The position numbers were made by a program, and so were the translations under genes. Source: Acinetobacter tianfuensis (GTDB taxonomy: Bacteria > Pseudomonadota > Gammaproteobacteria > Pseudomonadales > Moraxellaceae). From it: a stretch of DNA of 64,000 nt. This document shows positions 16,418 through 25,305 of this stretch, one piece after another; position 1 is the first letter of the stretch; the number at the start of each line of letters is the position of its first letter. Location of the stretch: contig NZ_RAXV01000002.1 of the NCBI RefSeq assembly GCF_003611465.1, positions 62,001 to 126,000 of the forward strand, written 5' to 3'. Below the pieces are notes generated by a model that was not told where the DNA came from, made no database searches, and saw only the letters and a list, made by a program, of their open reading frames with translations.

Positions 16418-16936
16418 ATGAAAATCAAAGCTATTTTATTCGGAGCCGTATTTACCGCTTCTGCATTAACAATGACAACTGCAAATGCAGGCAACTCAAC
16501 AAATACTGCCTTAACATCAGCTTTAGGCGGTGTGGTAGGCGCAGCAATCGGCAATCAAGTTGGCGGTACAACTGGCGCGATGATTGGTTCTGCAATTGGC
16601 GGCGGCGCAGGCGCTGCAGCTGCTGCCAATAAACGTGACCGTAATGGCGCAATCATCGGCGGCGCTCTAGGCGGTGCTGGCGGCTATACTGTCGGTAAAA
16701 ATATGGGCGGCACAACTGGCGGATATATTGGCGCAGCAGCAGGTTCAGCTGGCGGTTCGGTATTAGGTAAAAAAGTCAGCGAAGACCGCCGCTATGACGA
16801 CCGTTATGATGACCGCTATGACCGCCGTTACAATGACCGCGGTTACCGCTCTAGCAGCTATCGTTACAATGACCGTGACTACAAACGTGATAACGGCTTA
16901 CACCTAGGCCATTATAAAAATGGTAAACGCCGTTAA
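16418..16936 (+). CDS. exported glycine-zipper protein, copy 2 with YDDR repeats
   Basis: A 172-residue paralogue of the preceding gene: signal peptide ending at TANA-G, then the same three glycine-zipper blocks and the shared GGSVLGKKVSEDR motif. It differs by a longer C-terminal tail of tandem YDDR/YDRRYNDR units rich in Arg, Asp and Tyr. AGGAG lies 8 nt before the ATG. Copy 1 ends instead in a short Lys/His tail, so the duplicates have diverged only in the charged tail. The function is unknown; a periplasmic or outer-membrane role is inferred from the signal peptide. Confidence 0.82.
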   Translation: MKIKAILFGAVFTASALTMTTANAGNSTNTALTSALGGVVGAAIGNQVGGTTGAMIGSAIGGGAGAAAAANKRDRNGAIIGGALGGAGGYTVGKNMGGTTGGYIGAAAGSAGGSVLGKKVSEDRRYDDRYDDRYDRRYNDRGYRSSSYRYNDRDYKRDNGLHLGHYKNGKRR

Positions 16937-16950
16937 AATGTTCATTATCA

Positions 16951-16986
16951 AAATATAAAAAGCGCCTGAAGGCGCTTTTTATATTT
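16951..16986. terminator. Perfect-palindrome terminator after glycine-zipper copy 2
   Basis: 16-bp perfect arms (core AAAGCGCC/GGCGCTTT) around TGAA. Confidence 0.9.
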
Positions 16987-17084
16987 TAGCACTGGTCTTT
17001 TTTACGCCCGCATCCATTAATTTTAAAATAAAAAAATCCGCTGTGCAGCGCTGCTGTTTTGTTTTAAATATTCATCCCGCACAA

Positions 17085-17139
17085 ATATCGCAAAAAAGCG
17101 ATATACAAAAACACTCTTATATCGTATTCTCACGATATA
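17085..17139. promoter_or_regulatory. Twin operator-like palindromes upstream of the LLM oxidoreductase gene
   Basis: Two sites share the plan TATCGY-N6-RCGATA: ATATCGCAAAAAAGCGATAT (17085-17104) and an 11-plus-11 bp palindrome at 17118-17139 (TATATCGT...ACGATATA). Their centres are 34 bp apart, about three helical turns, and the second lies 18 bp before the ATG. This is consistent with a repressor that binds as dimers. The regulator is not visible next to the gene. Confidence 0.6.
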
Positions 17140-17157
17140 CAGTTTTAGAGATATGTT

Positions 17158-18162
17158 ATGCGCGCTTTACATGAAACTAAGTTTTCAATTTTAGAACTGG
17201 CGCCAGTCCGCGAAGGCAAAACCATTGCAGATGCTTTACATCATGCAGCAGAACTGGCGCAGCATGCTGAAAAACTTGGCTACGAACGCTTATGGGTTGC
17301 CGAACACCACAATATGGCCGGTATTGCCAGTTCCGCAACAGCCGTGCTGCTTGGCCAGCTGCTCGCGCATACAAAAACCATCAAATTAGGCTCTGGCGGT
17401 ATTATGCTGCCCAACCATGCTCCACTGGTTGTAGCGGAACAGTTTGGCACACTAGCAACCTTATACCCTAACCGTATTGAGCTGGGTTTGGGCCGCGCAC
17501 CCGGCACAGACCAAAATACTATGCGCGCTTTACGCCGCGGACATCAAGAAACCGAAGATCAATTTCCGCGAGATGTCACAGAGATTTTGCAATATTTTAA
17601 AGATCCTATGCCCAACCAGCGCATTATTGCCACACCAGGCCAAAGCACATATGTTCCTGTTTGGCTCTTAGGATCAAGCCTATTCAGCGCACAGCTGGCA
17701 GCTCAATTAGGCCTGCCATATTCATTTGCCTCACACTTTGCGCCGCGTATGTTAGGCCAAGCCATTCAATTGTACCGTGACAATTTCCAGCCTTCTGAGT
17801 ATTTAGATCAACCTTATGTCTCTATGGGTGTACCGAGCATCATTGCCGAAACTGATGCGGAAGCTCAATATCTTGCTACATCGCCATATCAGCGGGTATT
17901 AGCGATGTTCCGCAACCAGCGCGGCCTGTTAAAACCGCCTGTAGAAAATATGGATGAACTTTGGTCTGCATCAGAAAAACTGTCGGTACAAAGTTTTTAC
18001 GGCATGGGACAAGTTGGCTCAAATGCCACTGTAAAAGCAGGTTTAGAAAATCTGCTCAGCCGTTACGATGTTGATGAATTTATTTTTACCTGCGACATTT
18101 ATGACACACAAAAACGCTTAGAAAATTTTGAACGGCTAATGCATATCAGAAGCACCCTATAA
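17158..18162 (+). CDS. LLM-class flavin-dependent oxidoreductase (luciferase-like, YhbW/MsnO8 type)
   Basis: A 334-residue TIM-barrel monooxygenase of the bacterial luciferase superfamily, using FMNH2 supplied by a reductase. [56 protein letters not shown] and [23 protein letters not shown] are the conserved landmarks of the YhbW-like branch. The substrate is unknown for the branch. It is monocistronic, with two operator-like palindromes just upstream and a strong terminator after it, so it looks individually regulated. Confidence 0.9.
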   Translation: MRALHETKFSILELAPVREGKTIADALHHAAELAQHAEKLGYERLWVAEHHNMAGIASSATAVLLGQLLAHTKTIKLGSGGIMLPNHAPLVVAEQFGTLATLYPNRIELGLGRAPGTDQNTMRALRRGHQETEDQFPRDVTEILQYFKDPMPNQRIIATPGQSTYVPVWLLGSSLFSAQLAAQLGLPYSFASHFAPRMLGQAIQLYRDNFQPSEYLDQPYVSMGVPSIIAETDAEAQYLATSPYQRVLAMFRNQRGLLKPPVENMDELWSASEKLSVQSFYGMGQVGSNATVKAGLENLLSRYDVDEFIFTCDIYDTQKRLENFERLMHIRSTL

Positions 18163-18180
18163 TTCTGATTTATTCACGTG

Positions 18181-18212
18181 AAATAAAAACCGCAGCATTG
18201 CGGTTTTTATTT
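18181..18212. terminator. Terminator after the LLM oxidoreductase gene
   Basis: Perfect 14-bp arms (AAATAAAAACCGCA) around GCAT. Confidence 0.9.
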
Positions 18213-18395
18213 TTCAGCTGCCTGAAATACCTCTATCGCATCAACTTAAAACTCTATTGCTTATCATCAGTCTCAAAAAATACAGAATGACTGTTCAGAT
18301 TACATAACTCATTTTACCTCCGCCCTTTTATTCGTTATTTATAGTCAGGCGCCTCTCCAAAACAACGATTAATAAAAATGCTCTAGGATAAGACC

Positions 18396-18959
18396 ATGGT
18401 CAATAAAAAGCCCGATACAGGACATCAGGCATTTAAAAATGAACTTATAGATTTCACCGCATTTAAAGGTGTTCTGCTCTCATCTAAAGAAGTTAAAGAC
18501 TTTGACTTTAACCAAAAAAATGTAGCGCTGATCGGCATTGATCAAGATACCGCGACTCATTTGAACTCTATTTGTGATCAGGCGCAGCAAGTGGCGGTAT
18601 TTCAATTAAGGCCGCATTTTGTCTTGCCTAAAACAGAACGTTTTATCCATAAATTGATTCAGCACCCGCTCGTGATTAAAAACCGCAGACTGTTTAACAA
18701 CCGGATTAAAAGTTTATTGGCTTTACGCTTTTTAGAAGATCAAGTCAAAGATACATGGCTGCGTCATTTGCTTATGCCCAATACAGCCAATCAAAATAAA
18801 GTTTTTTTAAAGTCAGATTCATATTACGCCGCACTGCAGCGGCCCAATTGTACATTGGTGACGTGGCCAATCATGAAAATTCATGCTTCAGACGTACAGG
18901 CAATTAATGAACATTTATACCAATGTGATGTCATTATTCACCATATAAAACTGCTTTAA
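18396..18959 (+). CDS. hypothetical protein resembling part of a flavin-containing monooxygenase
   Basis: A 187-residue protein. Residues 45-75 (VALIGIDQDTATHL...VAVFQLRPHFVLPKTER) look like the NADPH-binding strand of Baeyer-Villiger/FAD monooxygenases followed by their QRTP-like segment. Residues 105-165 (FLEDQVKDTWLRHLLMPN...KSDSYYAALQRPNCTLV) look like the later conserved region of the same family. The N-terminal FAD-binding GxGxxG domain is absent and the glycine pattern is degraded. It may be a stripped-down relic or a repurposed non-catalytic protein. ATG follows AGGATAAG. It is monocistronic. This assignment is tentative. Confidence 0.5.
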   Translation: MVNKKPDTGHQAFKNELIDFTAFKGVLLSSKEVKDFDFNQKNVALIGIDQDTATHLNSICDQAQQVAVFQLRPHFVLPKTERFIHKLIQHPLVIKNRRLFNNRIKSLLALRFLEDQVKDTWLRHLLMPNTANQNKVFLKSDSYYAALQRPNCTLVTWPIMKIHASDVQAINEHLYQCDVIIHHIKLL

Positions 18960-19444
18960 CCGCCTCAAATATAGCCTGTTTTTTATAATTAAAGCAGGCT
19001 TTTATTGAGTCTTCAGTAAATCATTCATGTCTTGAAGTGTATAAAAACAGCTATAAGTAATAAAAAATCATCATTTTTGACATCCCAAAATCAAAATACC
19101 GATCTCAAGATGCTTAAAAAAAAGACATTTAAACACAACACGGTTTAGAAAAAGCACCTATTCTAGACCGCGAAAAGTGTGTATTTTTATTCTCAAAAAA
19201 GGCTAAAAACAGTAAATATCATCATTCTTAGCAATTAATCTCTTTACAGTCATTTCAATCGAATTGCTAAAAAATACCTGCACCAAACTATATTACAGCC
19301 GACTAAAGCACTCTAGCAACAGAATATTTTTATAAAAAATGACCATATAGAAACGATTTATCTAATGTATGCTGATATTATTTTCTTATAAATATATAGC
19401 TTCTTATTATAACAAAAGAGCTGCCAAAGCAGCTCTCTTCAGCA
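18960..19444. other. 485-bp AT-rich intergenic region
   Basis: This is the convergent region between the 187-aa gene and ppsR. A weak AGCCTG/CAGGCT inverted repeat at about 18973-18999 could terminate the plus-strand gene. I see no convincing open frame or RNA gene. Confidence 0.45.
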
Positions 19445-20281
19445 TTAGCCAATGCGTCGCTTCAAGCCCGTCATTTGCAATACGCGTGTTGAAATTTCTT
19501 CAATCGACATTTCCGACACATTTAAATATTTAATGCCTTCCGAAATATAAATACCTTCCACAGCGCGCAGCTCCATTTGACATTGGCTAAAACTTGCATA
19601 GCGGCTGTTCGCTTTACGCTCTGTTCGAATTGCAACAAGCCGTTCTGCATCAATCATTAAGCCAAAAAGCTTATGTTTATGCTCTCTTAATACAGACGGC
19701 AAGCGGTTGTCATCCAAATCTTCTTCCGTTAACGGATAGTTTGCAACACGAATTCCAAACTGCAATGAAAGATAAATAGAAGTCGGCGTTTTGCCCGAAC
19801 GCGAAACCCCAATAAGGATCAAATCAGCCTTATCATAATGACGGGTGCGCGCACCGTCATCATTGTCTAAAGCGAAATGAACTGCATCAATACGCGCTTT
19901 ATAAGACTCAGAATCTGTCACGGCATGGGTCTGCCCGACTAAAGTTGTAGGCAGCGTCCCCAGCTCATCAGAAAGCTTACTGATAAGCCCTTCAAATACA
20001 TCAAGATTTACAGCATTTGCAGTATTAATAATATCACGTACATAAGGGTCAACCAGAGTATCAAAGACCAATGGCGGCACACCGTCTGCCAATGCGCGCT
20101 GATTGATCTCCTCCACCACATTTGTAGCGGCTTCTTCGGTTGCAATATAAGGAATAATATGAATGTCAAAATCTACATGCGGAAACTGCGCAAGCAAAGA
20201 GTGGCCAAGGGTTTCAGCCGTAATCGCTGTGCCGTCAGAAACAAAAAATACGCTGCGCTTAATTTGTTTATCCTCTGACAT
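19445..20281 (-). CDS. ppsR: PEP synthase regulatory protein (PSRP, DUF299 kinase/pyrophosphorylase)
   Basis: A 278-residue bifunctional enzyme that inactivates PEP synthase by ADP-dependent phosphorylation and reactivates it by phosphate-dependent dephosphorylation. VFFVSDGTAITAETLGHSLL is the family start, and the P-loop GVSRSGKT is at 158-165. The start at 20281 follows AGGAG; an upstream ATG five codons earlier lacks a site. It is divergent from its target ppsA with 153 bp between the starts, the classical arrangement. Confidence 0.95.
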   Translation of the reverse strand: MSEDKQIKRSVFFVSDGTAITAETLGHSLLAQFPHVDFDIHIIPYIATEEAATNVVEEINQRALADGVPPLVFDTLVDPYVRDIINTANAVNLDVFEGLISKLSDELGTLPTTLVGQTHAVTDSESYKARIDAVHFALDNDDGARTRHYDKADLILIGVSRSGKTPTSIYLSLQFGIRVANYPLTEEDLDDNRLPSVLREHKHKLFGLMIDAERLVAIRTERKANSRYASFSQCQMELRAVEGIYISEGIKYLNVSEMSIEEISTRVLQMTGLKRRIG

Positions 20282-20434
20282 TAAAATTCTCCTCAAATAT
20301 TTGTCTAAGTACTATATAATCTTTATAGTAAACCATCTTACATGACTGTCACTTAGTAAAACTCAAATGCTAAGTAATTTGTTATAATTTCATGCCAAGA
20401 TAGTGATTAATACTGCAAAAGTGGAGTAACAACT

Positions 20435-22807
20435 TTGGAAGCGCGCGTAATTGGTCTAGAAAAATTAGGGAAACATGACGTTGAACTGGTAGGCGGGAAA
20501 AACTCATCTCTGGGTGAAATGATCAGCCATTTGTCAAATGCTGGTGTTTCAGTCCCGGGCGGTTTTGCAACTACTGCTCAAGCGTATCGTGAATTTCTCG
20601 AGCAAAGCGGCCTAAACGCTAAAATTAATGCAGAACTTGCAGCATTGAATGTTGACGATGTCATCGCTCTTGCTGAAACAGGCGCAAAAATCCGCCAATG
20701 GATCGTAGATACTCCGCTTACTGCAGAACTTGAAAAAGAAATCCGCACTGCATTTGAAGCTCTTTCAAATGGCAACCCAGATATCGCAGTCGCTGTTCGT
20801 TCATCTGCAACTGCAGAAGACTTGCCAGATGCATCTTTTGCTGGTCAGCAAGAAACGTTCCTAAATATCCGCGGTATCGACAACGTTCTGATCGCAATTA
20901 AAGAAGTTTTTGCATCACTTTATAACGACCGCGCAATCTCTTACCGTGTACACCAAAACTTTGCACATGACGTTGTGGCCCTTTCTGCAGGCATCCAGCG
21001 CATGGTTCGTTCTGAAACTGGCGCCGCTGGTGTAATGTTCACACTTGATACAGAATCAGGCTTCCGTGATGCAGTATTTATTACAGCATCTTATGGCTTA
21101 GGCGAAATGGTTGTACAAGGCGCAGTTAACCCTGACGAATTCTACATTTCTAAACCGCTTCTAAAAGCAGGCAAACACGCTGTACTTCGCCGTAACCTTG
21201 GCTCTAAACACCAAAAAATGATTTATGGTGAAGAAGGCGCTGCAGGTAAATCTGTTGTTGTTGTAGACGTTGAAAAAACTGAACGCCAGCAATTCGCGTT
21301 AAATGACCACGAACTTCAAGAACTTGCTAAACAAGCACTGATCATTGAAGAACATTACCAAGCTCCGATGGACATTGAATGGGCGAAAGATGGTGATGAC
21401 GGTCAAATCTACATCGTTCAAGCACGTCCAGAAACAGTGAAAAGCCGTGAAAACGTTGGCACAATGGAACGCTACCTATTAAAACAAAAAGGTACTGTTG
21501 TATGTGAAGGCCGTTCAATCGGTCAGCGTATCGGTTCTGGTAAAGTACGTATTGTTACGTCTATTAAAGAAATGGACAAAGTACAAGACGGTGACGTACT
21601 TGTATCTGACATGACTGACCCAGACTGGGAACCAGTAATGAAACGCGCTGCAGCGATCGTAACAAACCGCGGCGGCCGTACTTGCCACGCAGCAATTATT
21701 GCGCGTGAACTTGGTGTTCCTGCAATCGTTGGCTGCGGCAACGCAACCGAAGTGCTTGTAGACGGTCAAGAAGTGACTGTTTCATGTGCTGAAGGCGATA
21801 CAGGTTTCATCTATGAAGGTGCTTTAGACTTTGAGATTCAAAAGAACTCAATTGAATCTATGCCTAAACTTCCGTTCAAAATTATGATGAACGTGGGCAA
21901 CCCCGACCGCGCATTTGACTTTGCTCAAATTCCAAACGAAGGTATCGGCCTTGCACGTTTAGAATTCATCATCAACCGCATGATTGGTGTTCACCCTAAA
22001 GCGCTTTTAAATATTGACAGCCTTCCGCGCGAAACGCGTGCAGCTGTTATGGCGCGTACAGCAGGTTATGCCTCTCCTATCGAATTCTATGTAGAAAAAT
22101 TGGTTGAAGGTATTTCTACCCTTGCAGCGGCATTTGCAGACAAGCCTGTAATCGTTCGCATGTCTGACTTCAAGTCAAACGAATATGCAAACTTGATCGG
22201 CGGCAAACTGTACGAGCCTGAAGAAGAAAACCCAATGCTGGGCTTCCGTGGCGCTAGCCGTTATGTATCTGACAACTTCCGTGACTGCTTCGAATTAGAA
22301 TGCCGCGCATTGAAGAAAGTTCGTGACGAAATGGGCTTAACCAACATTCAAATCATGATTCCATTCGTTCGTACAGTAAACGAAGCGAAACGTGTCATTG
22401 AACTTCTTGCTCTAAATGGTCTTAAGCGCGGTGAAAACGGCCTTAAAGTCATCATGATGTGCGAATTGCCAACTAACGCATTGTTAGCTGATCAATTCCT
22501 TGAACACTTCGATGGCTTCTCTATCGGTTCAAATGACTTAACTCAGCTTACACTAGGTCTAGACCGTGACTCTGGTATCGTATCTCACCTATTTGATGAG
22601 CGTGATGCTGCGGTTAAAGTACTGCTTTCAATGGCAATCCAAGCTTGCCGCAAAGCTGGCAAATATGTAGGCATCTGCGGTCAAGGTCCTTCAGACCACC
22701 CAGATCTTGCACGCTGGTTAATGGAACAAGGCATTGACTCTGTTTCACTTAACCCAGACTCAGTATTAGAAACTTGGTTCTTCCTTGCCGGTGAAGAAAC
22801 CAACTAA
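20435..22807 (+). CDS. ppsA: phosphoenolpyruvate synthase
   Basis: A 790-residue enzyme converting pyruvate and ATP to PEP, AMP and phosphate for gluconeogenesis. In order it has the ATP-binding N-terminal domain ([25 protein letters not shown]), the swivelling domain with the phosphohistidine H418 in [21 protein letters not shown], and the C-terminal PEP-utilising TIM barrel ([17 protein letters not shown]). The start is TTG, with GGAG 8 nt upstream; no in-frame ATG precedes the conserved start. Codon use looks like that of highly expressed genes, as expected for a bacterium growing on organic acids. Confidence 0.97.
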   Translation: MEARVIGLEKLGKHDVELVGGKNSSLGEMISHLSNAGVSVPGGFATTAQAYREFLEQSGLNAKINAELAALNVDDVIALAETGAKIRQWIVDTPLTAELEKEIRTAFEALSNGNPDIAVAVRSSATAEDLPDASFAGQQETFLNIRGIDNVLIAIKEVFASLYNDRAISYRVHQNFAHDVVALSAGIQRMVRSETGAAGVMFTLDTESGFRDAVFITASYGLGEMVVQGAVNPDEFYISKPLLKAGKHAVLRRNLGSKHQKMIYGEEGAAGKSVVVVDVEKTERQQFALNDHELQELAKQALIIEEHYQAPMDIEWAKDGDDGQIYIVQARPETVKSRENVGTMERYLLKQKGTVVCEGRSIGQRIGSGKVRIVTSIKEMDKVQDGDVLVSDMTDPDWEPVMKRAAAIVTNRGGRTCHAAIIARELGVPAIVGCGNATEVLVDGQEVTVSCAEGDTGFIYEGALDFEIQKNSIESMPKLPFKIMMNVGNPDRAFDFAQIPNEGIGLARLEFIINRMIGVHPKALLNIDSLPRETRAAVMARTAGYASPIEFYVEKLVEGISTLAAAFADKPVIVRMSDFKSNEYANLIGGKLYEPEEENPMLGFRGASRYVSDNFRDCFELECRALKKVRDEMGLTNIQIMIPFVRTVNEAKRVIELLALNGLKRGENGLKVIMMCELPTNALLADQFLEHFDGFSIGSNDLTQLTLGLDRDSGIVSHLFDERDAAVKVLLSMAIQACRKAGKYVGICGQGPSDHPDLARWLMEQGIDSVSLNPDSVLETWFFLAGEETN

Positions 22808-22827
22808 TACAGACTTCGTCTGAATCT

Positions 22828-22862
22828 AAAAAAGGCCCTCTATCATATTGAGGGCCTTTTTT
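22828..22862 (+). terminator. Terminator after ppsA
   Basis: AAAAAAGGCCCTC/GAGGGCCTTTTTT stem with a 9-nt loop. Confidence 0.92.
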
Positions 22863-23142
22863 ATTGACAGAAATATTCCGACAAGCAGCCAAATTTAAGA
22901 AATGACACTGTCATTACAAAAGAAAAGCGCCTCAAACACGCTTAAATTCCATTTACTTTCAAAAGCTTAAACCATAAAATCACGCATTCAAAAAATTAAA
23001 AAAATACATTGCACTTGAAAGCACAGAAATTATCCCAATGTTTTAACTTTAGATTTTTGTTTGTTTTAACTCAGTTTTTACATAGAATCGGAACAACAGG
23101 ATTTTTAAACAATCCCTAATTATTATTTGAGATTTTAGTTTT

Positions 23143-23916
23143 ATGCAGATTTACTTGGCTCGAAATAACCAACAAGCTGGCCCATACACCATTGAGCAAC
23201 TCAATCAGATGCTTGCCAGTCAGCAGGTTCTGCTTACAGATCTTGCATGGCATCAAGGCATGACGGAATGGAAAGCTTTAGGCGAACTCACCCAAGGACA
23301 ACTTGTGTATCAGCCAGCTGGATATACCGCACCTGCAGCACCGCAGCAAACTTTTAATCCAAACCCAGCAGCCCCAGCAAGTCAAACTAAAGCGAAACCC
23401 GAACAAAGCTTAGCCTCTATTCCTAGCCGCGCCTTAGCTAAAATTGTAGACCTCTTGCTTTGGCTGCCTGCGACATACATCTTAACCGCATTTTTTAATG
23501 AACAAGAGTCAGCAGCATTCAATAAACTGAACGAACAGTTTATGACAACTATGATGGATGCGAATGCAAATCCAGCACTGATCCAAAGCTTGCAGAACCA
23601 AATGTTTGACATGTTCTCTCAGCAAGCATGGATGGCTATGACTGCTTATCTGGTTATTATGCTTATGATTCAAGGCTATCTCATTACTAAATCAGGTCAA
23701 AGTATCGGTAAAAAATTGACTAAAATTCAAATTGTAGACGCTGAAACTGGCGAGCAAACCTCTACGCTGCGCGCCTTCACTTTACGCAGTATCGTATTTA
23801 TTTTACTCAATTTTATGTTCTTATTTCTGGCCATTATTGACTATTTATTCGCATTTGGCCCGAAACGTCAGACGCTGCACGACAAATTAGCCAAAACCAA
23901 AGTCGTAAAACGCTGA
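23143..23916 (+). CDS. GYF_2-RDD family membrane protein
   Basis: A 257-residue protein with an N-terminal GYF_2-type domain (IYLARNNQQAGPYTIEQLNQML...WHQGMTEWKALGEL, residues 2-50), a Pro/Ala/Gln linker to about residue 90, and an RDD domain with about four membrane segments. RALAKIVDLLLWLPATYIL carries the RDD arginine and aspartate, and GQSIGKKLTKIQIVDAETGE is the conserved loop. The function is unknown; RDD proteins have been linked to transport, and GYF domains to protein-protein contact. It is monocistronic. Confidence 0.87.
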   Translation: MQIYLARNNQQAGPYTIEQLNQMLASQQVLLTDLAWHQGMTEWKALGELTQGQLVYQPAGYTAPAAPQQTFNPNPAAPASQTKAKPEQSLASIPSRALAKIVDLLLWLPATYILTAFFNEQESAAFNKLNEQFMTTMMDANANPALIQSLQNQMFDMFSQQAWMAMTAYLVIMLMIQGYLITKSGQSIGKKLTKIQIVDAETGEQTSTLRAFTLRSIVFILLNFMFLFLAIIDYLFAFGPKRQTLHDKLAKTKVVKR

Positions 23917-23931
23917 TTTTACACTTTACAG

Positions 23932-23959
23932 AAAAGGATGAATTACTCATCCTTTTTTT
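23932..23959 (+). terminator. Terminator after the GYF-RDD gene
   Basis: AAAGGATGA/TCATCCTTT stem with an ATTAC loop and a T7 run. Confidence 0.85.
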
Positions 23960-24104
23960 ATTTATATAATTGAAATTAAAATAAAATTCCTATAAAAAAA
24001 ACAAAAACCCGACCAGTAAAATTGGTTTTTATTACAGCCATTTAAAGCCTCTTTATGTATAGCTAAGTTGCTTGATATGAGGCATAATGCCCTACAACGT
24101 AGCG

Positions 24105-24163
24105 GTGTCTCATGATTGAGAAGGTTTTTCTATGTCTAAAAAAACTTTTTAATCATGCGACAC
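24105..24163. promoter_or_regulatory. Long interrupted inverted repeat upstream of cyoA
   Basis: The arms GTGTCTCATGATT (24105-24117) and AATCATGCGACAC (24151-24163) pair with one mismatch across 33 bp. The right arm abuts a perfect TATAAT (24163-24168), suggesting either an operator at the cyo promoter or an RNA hairpin in the leader. Confidence 0.45.
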
Positions 24164-24219
24164 TATAATCGCTATCCCATAATTTATTAGGGAATGGGAC
24201 TCTTCACCGAGGTTGTAAA

Positions 24220-25302
24220 ATGAGACAAACAATTTTAGCTGTATTGTCTTTATCTGCGATGGCTGCACTCTTAACTGGGTGCGGTGGTGATATGGTACTT
24301 CTAAACTCAAAAGGTCCAGTAGCACAAGGTCAATCAGACCTTATGATGACTGCGATCTATTTAATGCTTCTTGTAGTGATTCCATCTGCACTCATGGCAT
24401 TATGGTTTGGCTGGAAATATCGCGCGTCGAATAAAGATGCAGACTATCAACCAACTTGGGCACACTCTACTGCGATTGAAGTCGTAGTTTGGGGTATTCC
24501 TTGTATTATTATTGCTATTCTTGCATGGCTAACATGGTGGGGTTCACACAAGTATGACCCATACCGCCCGTTAGAATCAGATAAAGCGCCTTTGACTGTT
24601 CAAGTTATCGCTGAACAATTCAAATGGATCTTTATTTACCCAGAGCAAAACATTGCGACTGTGAACGAAATTCGTTTCCCAGAAAAAACCCCTGTATCGC
24701 TTAAATTGACTTCTAACTTCACGATGAACTCATTCTTCATCCCGGCGTTATCTGGTCAAATTTATGCCATGGCAGGCATGCAAACCCACTTGAATGTATT
24801 GGCAAACGAAACTAGCCCAGCTGAAGGCTACCGCGGTTTCTCGTCAAACTATTCAGGCTATGGTTTCTCGCAAATGCGTTTCCGCGCTCACTCTGTAACT
24901 GATGCTCAGTTCGCTGAATGGGTAGCTGCAGTTAAAGCAGGCAATGGTACTAGCATTAACCCTAACGCTGTTCAAAAAACAGTTCTTGACCAAGCTGAAT
25001 TTGCATCTTTACGTGACGGCAACCGTTCGCACAAGCAAATCGCAGCAATGGTACGCAATGCTAAAACAGATTTAGAGAAGGAACTTGCAGCGACTGCTGA
25101 AAAAGAAGGTCCTTATAAGACTCAGCCACACCCTGTGACTTATTACTCTTCTGTTGAACAAGGCTTGTTTGAATCAATCATCAACAAATACATGAGCAAC
25201 TACCACGGTGCTGACCACTCAGCTGCTGCTGGCGCTCATGAGGCTGCTTCTTCTGAAGCGCATGCCGCTGTTGAACCTGCTTCTCAAGTTGTAGGGGAAT
25301 AA
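24220..25302 (+). CDS. cyoA: cytochrome bo3 ubiquinol oxidase subunit II
   Basis: A 360-residue lipoprotein subunit with lipobox LLTGC at residues 18-22, two transmembrane helices, and the cupredoxin-like periplasmic domain without CuA ligands (FKWIFIYPEQNIATVNEIRFP, MNSFFIPALSGQIYAMAGM, YSGYGFSQMRF). The C-terminal tail is His/Ala/Glu-rich. It is the first gene of cyoABCDE, with GAGG before the ATG. This proton-pumping oxidase is the main aerobic terminal oxidase at high oxygen. Confidence 0.97.
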   Translation: MRQTILAVLSLSAMAALLTGCGGDMVLLNSKGPVAQGQSDLMMTAIYLMLLVVIPSALMALWFGWKYRASNKDADYQPTWAHSTAIEVVVWGIPCIIIAILAWLTWWGSHKYDPYRPLESDKAPLTVQVIAEQFKWIFIYPEQNIATVNEIRFPEKTPVSLKLTSNFTMNSFFIPALSGQIYAMAGMQTHLNVLANETSPAEGYRGFSSNYSGYGFSQMRFRAHSVTDAQFAEWVAAVKAGNGTSINPNAVQKTVLDQAEFASLRDGNRSHKQIAAMVRNAKTDLEKELAATAEKEGPYKTQPHPVTYYSSVEQGLFESIINKYMSNYHGADHSAAAGAHEAASSEAHAAVEPASQVVGE

Positions 25303-25305
25303 GAC

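Noticed and set aside
22810..22822. CAGACTTCGTCTG hairpin after ppsA
   Set aside because: Only five pairs and no T run; the strong terminator immediately after explains the region.
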